The notes under the pieces were generated by a model that was not told where the DNA came from, made no database searches, and saw only the letters and a list, made by a program, of their open reading frames with translations. From positions 124,001 to 188,000 of the forward strand of contig CABVDH010000002.1 of assembly GCA_902497065.1 (NCBI GenBank): DNA of 64,000 nt. Reading direction: 5' to 3'. Positions 44,960-54,191 of this stretch are shown piece by piece. Numbering within the stretch: the stretch's first letter is position 1; every line of letters starts with the position of its first letter. The stretch comes from an uncultured Collinsella sp. (lineage in GTDB: Bacteria; Actinomycetota; Coriobacteriia; Coriobacteriales; Coriobacteriaceae). The position numbers and the translations under genes are program-made.

Positions 44960-45367
44960 CTATGACTGCGCGCCTTCGAGGAAGAAGCGGCGGCTGAAGT
45001 AGTTGTACCAGGTGACCAGGAACGTGGCGATGGCCTTCATGGCCTGGTAGCCGATGCTCAAAAACGTGACGCCCACAAACATGTACAGGTCGTTGAGGCC
45101 CAGACCGATCACCGACAGGATGGTGAAGATCGTGAACTCGCGCTTGCGGCTCATGCCCTCGCGGTGATCGAACACGTACTTCATGCTGAGCCAGTAGTTG
45201 ACCACGACGGACGTGATAAACGAGATCGTGGTGCTCATCAAAAAGTCGAGGTGGAACAGCTCGACGAGCGCAACGAGCATGCCCCAGTCGATGCCAAAGG
45301 AGATAAGACCCACGACAGCAAACTTGAGGAACTGCTTAGTATGAGGTTGTGCCAGTGCCTTGCGCAC
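44960..45367 (-). CDS. GtrA family membrane protein
   Basis: 135 residues with the four membrane helices of GtrA proteins: FLKFAVVGLISFGIDWGMLVAL, then about 40-60, 78-95 and 103-124. The family arginine/lysine and WSM/YVF loop is present as NYWLSMKYVFDHREGMSRKREF. Members help flip polyprenyl-linked sugars for teichoic acid or cell-wall glycan decoration. The GTG start has only a weak GGA upstream. It resembles the second GtrA gene 220 bp away, with the same loop, so the two are paralogues. Confidence 0.88.
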   Translation of the reverse strand: MRKALAQPHTKQFLKFAVVGLISFGIDWGMLVALVELFHLDFLMSTTISFITSVVVNYWLSMKYVFDHREGMSRKREFTIFTILSVIGLGLNDLYMFVGVTFLSIGYQAMKAIATFLVTWYNYFSRRFFLEGAQS

Positions 45368-45509
45368 GCAATCACATCCAATGCGTTGATGAATCGAGCA
45401 GAGGATACTTTAGAGCTTTTGCATGGGAAACGTAAGGTCTTTGGCAAGAACTATACGAACTCGCCAAATATTCAAGAGCTAATCCGCAAACGTTGAAAAT
45501 TTGCCCGTA

Positions 45510-45566
45510 AACGAGCGGCGCCCACGGACGATGCTTCGCTGAGCGCGCGTCGACTGTGGGCGCCGT
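45510..45566 (-). terminator. Long hairpin after the second GtrA gene
   Basis: CGGCGCCCAC and GTGGGCGCCG pair perfectly around a 30-nt GC-rich loop. On the minus strand a short CTCGTTT follows. Confidence 0.6.
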
Positions 45567-45586
45567 AAGGCTATCGGGATGTCGAG

Positions 45587-45982
45587 CTACTTAGTCTCCT
45601 CGCCCTCCAGGAAGATCTTTCGGGTCACAAAGTTGTAGACCATAACAAGCGCGGTGGCGCAAATCTTGGCGATATTGGCCTCGAGCCCCAGGCCGGCGTT
45701 GAGCGCCAGCACGATACCGTCGTTGAGGGCCAAACCGATCACGGACAGCACGACAAAGATGATGAACTCGCGGCGGCGACTCATGCCCTCCTTGTGCGCA
45801 AACACGTACTTCATGCTCGCGACGTAGTTAAAGATGAGCGAGACGATAAAGCCGCTGGTATTGGCGATCAGGATGTTAAGGCCCAGGCCGTAGTGGAGCA
45901 GATTCATGATGCCAAAGTCGATGACCGTGGCGACGACGCCGACGACGCCAAACTTCATGATCTGCGCAAGGAGCTTTTGCAT
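45587..45982 (-). CDS. GtrA family membrane protein
   Basis: 131 residues, four membrane helices. The N-terminal MKFGVVGVVATVIDFGIMN is the usual GtrA opening, and SMKYVFAHKEGMSRRREF matches the paralogue. It is presumed to act in lipid-linked sugar translocation. I start it at the ATG at 45982 (AAGGCAGG upstream). A TTG start 63 nt earlier would add 21 residues not typical of the family. Confidence 0.87.
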   Translation of the reverse strand: MQKLLAQIMKFGVVGVVATVIDFGIMNLLHYGLGLNILIANTSGFIVSLIFNYVASMKYVFAHKEGMSRRREFIIFVVLSVIGLALNDGIVLALNAGLGLEANIAKICATALVMVYNFVTRKIFLEGEETK

Positions 45983-46060
45983 GGTACCTGCCTTAGGGTG
46001 GCGCCGGAGCGCCGCGGGGATGACAAACTCAGCAAGTTTAGCCAATCCCCGCGGGTGGTG

Positions 46061-47974
46061 CTAGGCGCGCTCCTCGATAGCACCGTTTCTATATGCATCG
46101 AGCAGCTGACGCAGGTCCTGGATTTGGCTGCGGATCTTGGCGCCAGTATCGGTGTCGCTCACCATGCGGCGACGGTCTGCTTGGTCAAAACGGTTGGTCT
46201 CGCTTTCGATGTCCACGTTGCGCGTGAGTGCCTCGGCAACCGTCGTAAAGGCCCGGTGCGACTTGAGGCGGCAGCCGCGCGAGCTCGAGATGAGCGTATA
46301 GCCGGCGATACCCGTCTTGGGATGGTAAGCGCGGCAGAAGCCGCCATCGATGACCAGCAGCTTGCCCTCGGCGCGGATGGGTTGCTCGCCCTTGGTGGTT
46401 TTAACGGGCGTGTGGCCGTTGATGATGTGGCCGGTCGGCGAGCAGGCCATGGGGGCAACGCCGAACTCGCGCATGATGTCATCGCAGACCGAGGGCGACT
46501 TGGTAAGCGTGAAGTACGGGTCCATCGGCTCGACCCAGGTGCTCTTATCGGCGATATAGGCGCGCTCAAAGGTACGCACCAGGCGTCCGCTGGCGGGCGA
46601 GTTAAAGCCGATCCACAGGTACCACATCCAGTCGAGGGCGTCGCGGTCGCCCACGCGCCAGGCGCGGCGGGCGATGTGGTCGCAAAAATCAAGATAATCG
46701 CGCCCGGCGTGCCAGGTGCCCAGACAGTTCATGCTGCTAAAGGTGCCGTCTTCGTTGAGCGGCACGCAGCCATGGAACAGCAGGTTGCCGTTGGTGACCT
46801 TGTACATCGAGCCATGGGTGTAGAGGAAATCGATATGGCGATGCAGGTGATCGGCGGTGACAAACTCGGACACGAGCTTGTCGATGATGTGCTGCTCCTG
46901 GGGCGTGAGCGTATAGGGGTCCGCCGGATCGACGGTGGGGAAGTCGTTGGTCGTGAGCGGCCACACGCTGCCGTCGGCGAGCGTGACCGTGCCGGTGTCG
47001 TGTTCGATCTTGTCGAGTAACAGGCGGTCGGTCATGTCGAACTCGGGGTGGCGCTGGATAATCTGGCCCTCGAGCTTAAAGAGCAGCACGTTGATGGCCT
47101 TGATCAGCGGGGTGATGGACTCACCGGCGGTGTAGGTGGCATCGGCAAAGGCGACGAGCTCACGCAGCGAGATGCCGTAGTCGTTCTCGAGGATCTCGTA
47201 GTTGTCGTAGCGTAAGTTGTTGCGCAATACCGTGGCGATGCAGGCGGGCTCACCGGCCGCCCCCATCCACAGCAGGTCGTGGTTGCCCCACTGGATGTCG
47301 AGCGAATGATAGGTGAGCAAGCGGTCCATAATCTTGGCAGCGCCGCCGCCACGGTCGAAGATATCGCCCACCAGGTGCAGGTGGTCGACGGCCAGGCGCT
47401 TGATGAGCGAAGCGAGCGACTCGATAAAGTCGTCGGCGCTTGCGGTCTCTAGGATGGACTCAACGATGCGCTCGTGATAACGCACGCGATAGTTGTTCTC
47501 GTCCGGATGCGTGTGCAGCAACTCGTCGATGATGTAGGCGTAATCGCGCGGGATGGCCTTACGTACCTTGGAGCGCGTATAGCGGCTCGAAAGCGAGCGG
47601 GCAACCACAATGAGTTGGTCGAGCATTGTCTTGTACCAGGTGGGGGAGTCCTCGCGCCGGCTGCGGACCAGCTCGATCTTCTCGCGCGGGTAGTAGATGA
47701 GCGTGCACAGCTCGCCCTTTTCGTCAAAGGAGAGCGTGTCGCCAAAGATCTCGTCGACATGTTCGCGCACGACACCCGAGCAGTTGTTGAGGATGTGCAT
47801 AAAGGCTTCGTACTCGCCGTGCACGTCGCTCATAAAATGCTCGGTGCCTTTGGGCAGGTTGAGAATGGCCGAGAGATTGATGATCTCGGTAAACGCGGAT
47901 TGCTCGGTAGGAAATTGTCTCGACAGCAGGCGCAGATACTTAAAGTCTTGCGGGTTGCGATCGAATGTGACCAT
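46061..47974 (-). CDS. fbp: Fructose-1,6-bisphosphatase, class III
   Basis: A 637-residue gluconeogenic phosphatase of the Firmicutes-type class III, built on a calcineurin-like metallophosphatase core. SDVHGEYEAF holds the first metal ligands, VGDIFDRGGGAAKIMD the next, and WGNHDLLWMGAA the third. GHTPVKTTKGEQPIRAEGK and VIDGGF close the site. The N-terminal YLRLLSRQFPTEQSAFTEIINLSAILNLPKG is the family cap. The start ATG at 47974 follows GGAAGGTG; an ATG 45 nt upstream has no site. Confidence 0.96.
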   Translation of the reverse strand: MVTFDRNPQDFKYLRLLSRQFPTEQSAFTEIINLSAILNLPKGTEHFMSDVHGEYEAFMHILNNCSGVVREHVDEIFGDTLSFDEKGELCTLIYYPREKIELVRSRREDSPTWYKTMLDQLIVVARSLSSRYTRSKVRKAIPRDYAYIIDELLHTHPDENNYRVRYHERIVESILETASADDFIESLASLIKRLAVDHLHLVGDIFDRGGGAAKIMDRLLTYHSLDIQWGNHDLLWMGAAGEPACIATVLRNNLRYDNYEILENDYGISLRELVAFADATYTAGESITPLIKAINVLLFKLEGQIIQRHPEFDMTDRLLLDKIEHDTGTVTLADGSVWPLTTNDFPTVDPADPYTLTPQEQHIIDKLVSEFVTADHLHRHIDFLYTHGSMYKVTNGNLLFHGCVPLNEDGTFSSMNCLGTWHAGRDYLDFCDHIARRAWRVGDRDALDWMWYLWIGFNSPASGRLVRTFERAYIADKSTWVEPMDPYFTLTKSPSVCDDIMREFGVAPMACSPTGHIINGHTPVKTTKGEQPIRAEGKLLVIDGGFCRAYHPKTGIAGYTLISSSRGCRLKSHRAFTTVAEALTRNVDIESETNRFDQADRRRMVSDTDTGAKIRSQIQDLRQLLDAYRNGAIEERA

Positions 47975-48194
47975 GAAACACCTTCCGATGGGGCTGGTAA
48001 AACTGATAAACAGCGTCAAACGTTTATCAGTATGCGCCGCTTTTGTTTCGATTTTGCGCCAGCGGCTGAATTGTCGGCTGAATGGTTTGGTAAATCGATT
48101 TAGTGAAGGTAGATGTGTTGGTTGGGTGGAGACGACAGAGGGTGTTTTCTCAGATATTTATGCGTGGGGCCGGTGGAGACGATGGTGGTAAAGA

Positions 48195-48233
48195 TGTTCA
48201 CTATTTTTGGTTCGATTTGGTAAATAGTGGACA
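48195..48233. repeat. Inverted repeat in the fbp/degV intergenic region
   Basis: TGTTCACTATTT and AAATAGTGGACA form an inverted repeat with one mismatch around a 15-nt loop, about 25 bp upstream of the degV -10. Its place between divergent promoters suggests an operator or a DNA hairpin. Confidence 0.55.
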
Positions 48234-48257
48234 TATGTACCGCATTTAGGCTCACTG

Positions 48258-48266
48258 TGCGATAAT
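48258..48266 (+). promoter_or_regulatory. Extended -10 promoter candidate for degV
   Basis: TGC-GATAAT forms an extended -10, 28 nt before the degV start. No clear -35 is seen. Confidence 0.45.
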
Positions 48267-48294
48267 TTGCGCAACAATGAGTAAGGAGCCTCAT

Positions 48295-49185
48295 ATGAGT
48301 GATTTTGTCCTGACCTGTGAATCCGCCGCCGACCGAACCCGTGAGTTCTTTGCGTCGCGCAATATCCCTGTCGTGTGTTTTCATTACGAGATCGACGATG
48401 TTGTCTATACGGACGATCTGTATCAGTCGATTACGCCGGACAAGTTTTTTGCCCAGATTGCCGCGGGCGCCATGCCCAAGACGTCTCAGGTGAGCGTGGG
48501 TGAGTACGAGGAGTTTTGGGAGCCGTTTGTTACCGAGGGTAAAGACGTGCTGCACCTGACGTTGTCGTCGGGTATTTCGGGTACGTATGGTTCGGCTTGC
48601 GTTGCGGCACAGATGCTCGCGGATCGCTATCCCCAGGGCGGCAAGGTGCGTGTCATCGATTCACTGGGGGCGTCTTCGGGCTTTGGCCTATTGCTGGAAT
48701 ATGCCGCCGACGTTCGCGATAGCGGCGCTTCGCTCGATGAGACGGCCGCTTGGATTGAGGAGCATAAACTCAACCTGCACCACTGGTTCTTCTCGACCGA
48801 TCTGTCGAGCTACCTGCGTGGCGGTCGCATTTCGGCCGCGAGCGCGATCATCGGCACGGCGCTTAAGATTTGCCCACTTATGACGGTAGATTGCGAAGGT
48901 GGGCTGTCGCCACGTGAGAAGATCCGCACCAAGAAGCGCGCGATTTCCGAGATGGCTAAGACCATGATGGCACACATGCAGGACGGTGCGGATTATTCGG
49001 GTAAGTGCGTCTTGTCCCATTCGGCGTGCCGCGAGGATGCCGAGGCCGTTGCGGCGCTGATTGAGGAACAGGTTCCGCAGCTCAAAGGCAAGATTGAGAT
49101 CAACAATATCGGTGCTCTGATCGGTTCGCACACCGGGCCTGGTACGGTGGCGCTCTTCTTTATGGGCGACAAGCGCGTGGATTAA
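48295..49185 (+). CDS. DegV family fatty-acid-binding protein
   Basis: 296 residues. The two-domain DegV/FakB fold is indicated by LTCESAADRT at the N-terminus, HLTLSSGISGTYGSACVAAQML (lipid-head site), RVIDSLGASSGFGLLLEYA and IGSHTGPGTVALFFMG at the end. FakB proteins hold fatty acids for the kinase FakA. No fakA is nearby. The ATG at 48295 has AAGGAG upstream; an ATG 18 nt earlier precedes the site. A second DegV gene lies at 63142. Confidence 0.92.
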   Translation: MSDFVLTCESAADRTREFFASRNIPVVCFHYEIDDVVYTDDLYQSITPDKFFAQIAAGAMPKTSQVSVGEYEEFWEPFVTEGKDVLHLTLSSGISGTYGSACVAAQMLADRYPQGGKVRVIDSLGASSGFGLLLEYAADVRDSGASLDETAAWIEEHKLNLHHWFFSTDLSSYLRGGRISAASAIIGTALKICPLMTVDCEGGLSPREKIRTKKRAISEMAKTMMAHMQDGADYSGKCVLSHSACREDAEAVAALIEEQVPQLKGKIEINNIGALIGSHTGPGTVALFFMGDKRVD

Positions 49186-49221
49186 TTCGCCCCATCACGT
49201 CGTGCACGATTGCTCAAACGA

Positions 49222-49258
49222 AAACGGCCCGTCTCACGTTTGTGGGGCGGGCCTTGCT
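49222..49258. terminator. Bidirectional terminator between degV and the TIM-barrel-like gene
   Basis: GGCCCGTC and GGCGGGCC pair around a loop that itself can pair (CAC/GTG). On the minus strand GTTTTCG follows and on the plus strand CTTGCTGTTG. It serves two convergent genes. Confidence 0.8.
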
Positions 49259-49265
49259 GTTGCGG

Positions 49266-50357
49266 TTAGCGTTTCTTGCCGCGGAAGAAGAAGCCGTGCA
49301 GCGAGGGCTTGAGTCCACGGTTGGCGCGACGCTCCTCGATATGATCGTGGATCGAAGCGACGCGTTCGATAACCTCGTCGGGAATCGGCACGTCGGGATT
49401 CATGTTCTCGACCTGGCTGACCTCGGCGGCGGCGACCTGGTCGATAATGGGCACATCGTCGCGCGAGATGACGGGCGTGGCGTCTTCTTTCATCTTGCGG
49501 TAGCGCTGCATCATGTCGGTCTGCAGCTGCTGGGCCGAAGGCGGCGTCCAAATGATGGCGTTGGCACCGGCGGCGATGGTCTCGCGGATGCTCTCGGGCG
49601 TCTTGCCGCCCGGCGCGATGAGCGGCAGATTGGGATAGTGCTCGCGCAGTTCACGCAGGACCTGGGGCGTGTTTTTGCCGGCCGCGATGTTGAGGATCTT
49701 GGCTCCGGCGCGCACTTTGGCATGCGCATCATCGTCGCAACGTACGACCGTGGCGATGACGGGGATGTCGGCGATGTTGGTGATATGCTCGACCATCTCG
49801 GCAGTGGCGGGGGAGTTGACCACACAGCCCGCCGCGCCCTGCATCTCGGAGACGGCTGCCATCTGTACGGAGCGCTTACCGGTCGTAGTTCCGCCACCCA
49901 CGCCTACAAAGACCGGGCACTCGGCGACGGTCAACAGCGCCTGCGTAATGGCAGGCTGTGGCGTGAAGGGGTATACGGCAAAGACGGCATCGGCGTTGGA
50001 GTTGCGGATGACCGCGACGTCGGTGGTGTAGATAAGCGACTTGATGCGACGGCCGAAGAGCGTGAAGCCGCTGGCCTCCTCGATCTCGTCGGGCATGCGG
50101 AGGGCCGCCTTGCGCAGACGCCCGTCAATGGGCAGCGGCTCCATGGGGAGCAGTCCGTTGGGGGTCACGGCTACCTGGGGCTCGGTGAACTCGTCTGCGA
50201 GCTCGACCTCGGAAAAATCGACCGAGGCGACGATGTCCTCGTGAACCTCGGCAGGAACATCGATGGGGGTCTGGTCGTTAGTCGCGGCAGGCGCGTCGAA
50301 GGAACTGGTGCCGACAAAGGCGTCGACGCGCTCGTTCAAATCGTTGAGAGTATCCAT
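49266..50357 (-). CDS. Uncharacterised TIM-barrel-like protein
   Basis: 363 residues. I do not recognise a named family. Residues 1-70 are acidic and probably disordered. The central part alternates strands and helices with glycine-rich strand ends (VFVGVGGGTTTGKRS, GCVVNSPATAEMVEHITNIADIPVIATV, AKILNIAAGK, LIAPGGKTPESI, GANAIIW), as in phosphate-binding TIM barrels of the KDPG-aldolase/NanE kind. The C-terminal about 60 residues are helical and basic. No Shine-Dalgarno is visible; a TAGAAT hexamer ends 10 nt before the ATG, so the message may be almost leaderless. The substrate is unknown. Confidence 0.6.
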   Translation of the reverse strand: MDTLNDLNERVDAFVGTSSFDAPAATNDQTPIDVPAEVHEDIVASVDFSEVELADEFTEPQVAVTPNGLLPMEPLPIDGRLRKAALRMPDEIEEASGFTLFGRRIKSLIYTTDVAVIRNSNADAVFAVYPFTPQPAITQALLTVAECPVFVGVGGGTTTGKRSVQMAAVSEMQGAAGCVVNSPATAEMVEHITNIADIPVIATVVRCDDDAHAKVRAGAKILNIAAGKNTPQVLRELREHYPNLPLIAPGGKTPESIRETIAAGANAIIWTPPSAQQLQTDMMQRYRKMKEDATPVISRDDVPIIDQVAAAEVSQVENMNPDVPIPDEVIERVASIHDHIEERRANRGLKPSLHGFFFRGKKR

Positions 50358-50550
50358 GGGGGCTCGATTCTATGCGATGGTGGCCGGCGGGGTGCCGACA
50401 GCGTTGTGCTTGCTAAATCGTTTGACGAGTTGATTTTTCCCCGCCGCGCCATCCGTTAGACCGAAGGACCGGCGAACGTGAAGGAGCTGTGGTGGCGGGT
50501 ATTGAGGTGCTATCTTGAATGTCCCGTATGCAATAGAAAGGTGACGCGGT

Positions 50551-50721
50551 ATGGATTTCACGGCAATGTTGGGCTCGATTGGCCTGTGTGTGGGCGCAAT
50601 CGTTGCCGCCGCAGTCATCTACTTGGTGGTCACGGCCATTAAGGGAAAAAGGGCCGAGCGCAAGGAACGGGAAGCACTTAAGCAGCACCGTGACCAGCAG
50701 GACAAGCGCGCACGGAGATAG
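50551..50721 (+). CDS. Small single-pass membrane protein
   Basis: 56 residues: one N-terminal membrane helix (about 8-30, GSIGLCVGAIVAAAVIYLVV) and a strongly basic/acidic cytoplasmic helix (KGKRAERKEREALKQHRDQQ). The start ATG follows GAAAGGTGA. It lies between divergent and convergent neighbours as its own unit. The function is unknown; it resembles small membrane anchor proteins. Confidence 0.6.
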   Translation: MDFTAMLGSIGLCVGAIVAAAVIYLVVTAIKGKRAERKEREALKQHRDQQDKRARR

Positions 50722-50745
50722 TTTGTTGAGTTTTGAATCCGTGCG

Positions 50746-51849
50746 CTAGCTGCGTTTTCGGATCAGGGCGATGTAGAAGCCCTCAAAGTCGCGGCTAGGC
50801 GGAATGGTCAGCGTACCGGGCATACCGTTGACGACGGCCGAGACATGGCCGGCAGCGATGGCCTCGGTGAGGGCGTTGCCCTCGACGCGTGGCTCTTCGC
50901 CAGCTTCCTGGGCGCGGCGCGTTTCACTTTCGCTCGGCGTGCCGTCGAGGGGGATGAGCTCGCAGTCCATATGCTTGTCGAGGGCCTCTTGCAGGGCGTC
51001 CTCGTTTTCCTGCGGCATAATCGAACAAGTGGAATAGACGAGCGTGCCGCCCGGCTTGAGGGCGCCCATGGCGCGGTCCAGAAGTGCGCGCTGCGAGCGG
51101 GCGCACTTGTCAAGCAGCTGCTCGGTCAGGCCGCGCAGGCTCTTTTCGTTGCCGCTGATGACGGTGCCCGTGCCGGTGCAGGGGGCGTCGAGCAGGATAC
51201 GGTCAAAGCGGAAGAATTCGTCGAGCTCGCGTGCGTCGATACGCATGACGGGCACGTTTTTGGCGCCCTGGCGATGGAGGTTTGATTCGAGCTTTTCGGC
51301 GCGGGGAATGCTCATCTCGCAGGCCGTGAGGTGCGCCTGTCCCTGCGTGAGGGCGGCAATCTGCGTCGTCTTGCCGCCAGGGGCTGCGCACATGTCCAGG
51401 ATGTCCTCGCCGGCTTGAGCGCCCAGGACCAACGGCGGCATCATGGACGACAGGCTTTGCAAGTAGATTTTGCCGTCACGGTAGATGTCGAGGTCCCATA
51501 GGTCGGAAACCTGGGCCTCGGGCAGGATGAAGGCATCCCGGTACCAGGTAACGGTTTGGTGTGCGATGCCGGCCTCGTCGAGTGCGGCAGCGATGTCTTC
51601 GGCGGTCGCCTTGAGCGTGTTGGCGCGCAGCGTGACCGGGCGCGTGGCCGCAGCGCCAAAGCCTTCGATCATGAGCTCGGCATCGGCGGGTGCATAGGCG
51701 CCGGCGACCGTGTCGACCATAAAGCGCGGCAGGTCGGCGGCGGAGTGTTGGGCGGCAAGCTGGTCGGAAAGCTCGGTAGCAGCAAACTGCCTGAGCTTGA
51801 GCTCGGCTTTGACCTGCTTTTTCTGCTTACGACGACGCGGCTTGGACAT
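50746..51849 (-). CDS. RNA m5C methyltransferase (NOL1/NOP2/Sun, RsmB/RsmF-like)
   Basis: 367 residues. The SAM motif is DMCAAPGGKTTQIA (about 150-163). The two catalytic cysteines are in LLDAPCTGTG (motif IV) and YSTCSIMPQENE (motif VI). The N-terminus is very basic (MSKPRRRKQKKQVKAELKLR). An acidic insert and a short C-terminal domain follow the core. It should place 5-methylcytosine in rRNA or tRNA; which one cannot be decided. The ATG follows GGAAGGAAAG. It is a single gene downstream of metG, with a 59-nt gap. Confidence 0.9.
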   Translation of the reverse strand: MSKPRRRKQKKQVKAELKLRQFAATELSDQLAAQHSAADLPRFMVDTVAGAYAPADAELMIEGFGAAATRPVTLRANTLKATAEDIAAALDEAGIAHQTVTWYRDAFILPEAQVSDLWDLDIYRDGKIYLQSLSSMMPPLVLGAQAGEDILDMCAAPGGKTTQIAALTQGQAHLTACEMSIPRAEKLESNLHRQGAKNVPVMRIDARELDEFFRFDRILLDAPCTGTGTVISGNEKSLRGLTEQLLDKCARSQRALLDRAMGALKPGGTLVYSTCSIMPQENEDALQEALDKHMDCELIPLDGTPSESETRRAQEAGEEPRVEGNALTEAIAAGHVSAVVNGMPGTLTIPPSRDFEGFYIALIRKRS

Positions 51850-51908
51850 CCGTCTTTCCTTCCCGTCCCAAATTGATTACTTTCCAGGCACGCTGCTGCT
51901 GGCGTGCT

Positions 51909-54059
51909 TTAGTACTGGCTCTCGTGCTTGCTAAAGAAGTCGAAGCGCGGGGGCAGCGGCTTCACGCGGTGCTCGCCGGGCTTCTCACCCAGGCTCTCCA
52001 CAAACTCGTCCGTGGAGGCAAAGATGTTGTCCCAGCTAAAGAAGGCGACCGGATCGATGCCGAAGTACTCGCAGATGAGCTCGCAGCCGGCCGGGACGAT
52101 GCCGTGCATGAGCACGGTTGCCACGCGCAGCTCGGTAAAGGCGTCGACCAAGGCCTGCGTCATCGCGGTATTGGCTGGCTCGCCCTCAAGCTTGTTGGCG
52201 GCCTTGGAGGCGTCGCTCCAGCGCTTGTTGGCGGCGCGCAGGTAGTCGTCGCACACGGCGAGCGCGCGGTGCGTCTCGAACTTGTACATGGCCTGCTCAA
52301 AGGCAAGGGCTGCCTGCTCGGCGGCTTCGACCACGGTGGCGGAGGCGGCACCGGCGGGGATGCAGCCGTTGCGATAGGGGCTCTCGTCGCCCTCCTTGAT
52401 GGCGACGCCATAGAAGCAACTGCGGGCCAGGCGGTTGAAGACGCCGGTCAAAAGGGCGCTCTCCTTAAGGGCCGGGTCGATAACGCGCTTGTCGTCGCAG
52501 GCGCGCACCTCGTTGCCGTCCTTGTCCTTGCCGGTCACGCGCGTGTCGTATGCCTTGGGGCTAAAGCTTACCGGCTTCTCGGACAGGCCGAGCGACAGCC
52601 AGTGCGCGCGCATCTGCTCGCAGGTGTAGTGGTTGAGCAGGTCGTCTGCCGGCGGGGGAGGCGTCTGCGAGGACGAGCTGGCCTTTTTGCCCATGTAGAG
52701 CAGGTGGTAACAGGCGCTGACGGTGCTCTGCGTGAGGTTCCAACCCAGGGCCTCCCACATGGCGGTCTGCGCGATGCAGTAGAAGTAGATGTTGTCCTGG
52801 CCGATGAACTGGTAGATCTGCGCGTCGTCCGAGCACCACCAGTCGCGCCAGTCGAGTGAGCTGTGCTGATAGGTGGGCGCGGGGACCTGCGTGGAATCGG
52901 CGGAGGGCTCGCCCATGAGGGCGGCATCCTGGGCGGCGACACCCTCAGTTACGCCGGCGGCCTTGGCATCGCGTGCGAGCACGGTGCGCGTATAGCTGAT
53001 GGGCGCCCACAGGCTCTCGGGCCAGCACCAGCAGGTGACGTCGTTCACGCCGTCGACCTCGGGCACCGGAACGCCCCAGTCGATGTTGCCGGTGATGCGG
53101 AAGGGCACGAGCGCCTTGCCGCTACGGAAGCGCACACCGCCGTTGGCGAGCACCGCGTGGGCGTCGTCGCGCTCCTTCCAGCTGGGGAAGGTGACGGTAA
53201 AGCTGCTCTTGTTGCCCTCGGGCTCCAGCACGGTGTGCTCGGGGAGCTGGTCCTCGACGGCGTCGAAGGCCTCGCGGAACTTGTTCTGGATGTAGAGCTG
53301 TGCCGGCAGCAGCCACTCTTCCATGGTCCTGGAGACCACGGAGCGAACCTGCGGGTTCTGGGCGAGCTTGGCGGTGTAGGTCTTCATAAAGTCGAGGTAG
53401 GCCGGCAGGTCGAAGTAGAGGTTGTCGACCGGGCGCAGCTCGGGCACCTCGCCGGTGAGCTGGCTCTTGGGAGCGATGAGCTCCTCGGGCTCAAACTGGT
53501 GACCCAGGTCGCACTCGTCGGCGTAGGCTTTCTCGGACTTGCAGCCCTGGATGGGGCAGCGACCGATCACCTGGCGGCCGTTGAGGAACGTACCGGCCTT
53601 GGCATCGTAGAACTGCAGCGTGGAGCGCTTGGAGATGGTGCCCTGCTCGTGCAGGCGCTCGATAATCTCGGCGGTCACCTCGTTGTGAATCTGCGCAGCC
53701 GGCTCAAGGCCCGAGCCGCCGTAGATATCGCAGCTGATGTTGTAGTTGTTGAGGGTCGCGGCCTGGCGGGAGTGATTGGACTCGACATACTCGCCGATGG
53801 ACTTGTCGTAGCCTTCGTTCTCCTTGAGCTTGCGGTAGCTCTCCATGATGGGCGAGCCGTAGCAGTCGGTGCCCGAGGTGAAGATGACGTTCTCGCGGCC
53901 CAGACGGTCGCGCAGGAAGCGGGCGAAGAAGTCGGCCGGGACAAAGACGCCGCCAACGTGGCCAAAGTGAAGGCCCTTGTTGCCGTAGGGCTCGCCGGCG
54001 GTAACGATGGCGCGGCGAGGCCAGCTGGGACGGTCGTTCATGGAGTATTTGGATGCCAT
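51909..54059 (-). CDS. metG: Methionyl-tRNA synthetase-like class I ligase, divergent
   Basis: 716 residues. The HIGH-type motif reads HFGHVGG, within a nucleotide-binding opening AIVTAGEPYGNKGLHFGHVGGVF. The connective peptide has a zinc-type cluster GRCPIQGC, then CDLGH, and the family sentence PKSQLTGEVPELRPVDNLYFDLP. The KMSKS loop is unusual: GKKASSSS followed by a Pro-rich stretch. A helical anticodon-binding domain closes the protein (about 535-690). The start ATG at 54059 follows AAGGAG; upstream in-frame starts add a basic leader. It could be the sole MetRS or a paralogue with altered activation loop, and I am not sure which. Confidence 0.8.
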   Translation of the reverse strand: MASKYSMNDRPSWPRRAIVTAGEPYGNKGLHFGHVGGVFVPADFFARFLRDRLGRENVIFTSGTDCYGSPIMESYRKLKENEGYDKSIGEYVESNHSRQAATLNNYNISCDIYGGSGLEPAAQIHNEVTAEIIERLHEQGTISKRSTLQFYDAKAGTFLNGRQVIGRCPIQGCKSEKAYADECDLGHQFEPEELIAPKSQLTGEVPELRPVDNLYFDLPAYLDFMKTYTAKLAQNPQVRSVVSRTMEEWLLPAQLYIQNKFREAFDAVEDQLPEHTVLEPEGNKSSFTVTFPSWKERDDAHAVLANGGVRFRSGKALVPFRITGNIDWGVPVPEVDGVNDVTCWCWPESLWAPISYTRTVLARDAKAAGVTEGVAAQDAALMGEPSADSTQVPAPTYQHSSLDWRDWWCSDDAQIYQFIGQDNIYFYCIAQTAMWEALGWNLTQSTVSACYHLLYMGKKASSSSQTPPPPADDLLNHYTCEQMRAHWLSLGLSEKPVSFSPKAYDTRVTGKDKDGNEVRACDDKRVIDPALKESALLTGVFNRLARSCFYGVAIKEGDESPYRNGCIPAGAASATVVEAAEQAALAFEQAMYKFETHRALAVCDDYLRAANKRWSDASKAANKLEGEPANTAMTQALVDAFTELRVATVLMHGIVPAGCELICEYFGIDPVAFFSWDNIFASTDEFVESLGEKPGEHRVKPLPPRFDFFSKHESQY

Positions 54060-54191
54060 GGGACTCCTTCGCGTATGGTGAGAGCGCGGCCGGGCGCAAG
54101 GCCTGGCGACGCGGTGGTCAATTCGTGCATATCGTTCGACATTATCGCACATGCGGGCGGGTACGTGGCAGGGGCGCTATCCTAAGATGTT

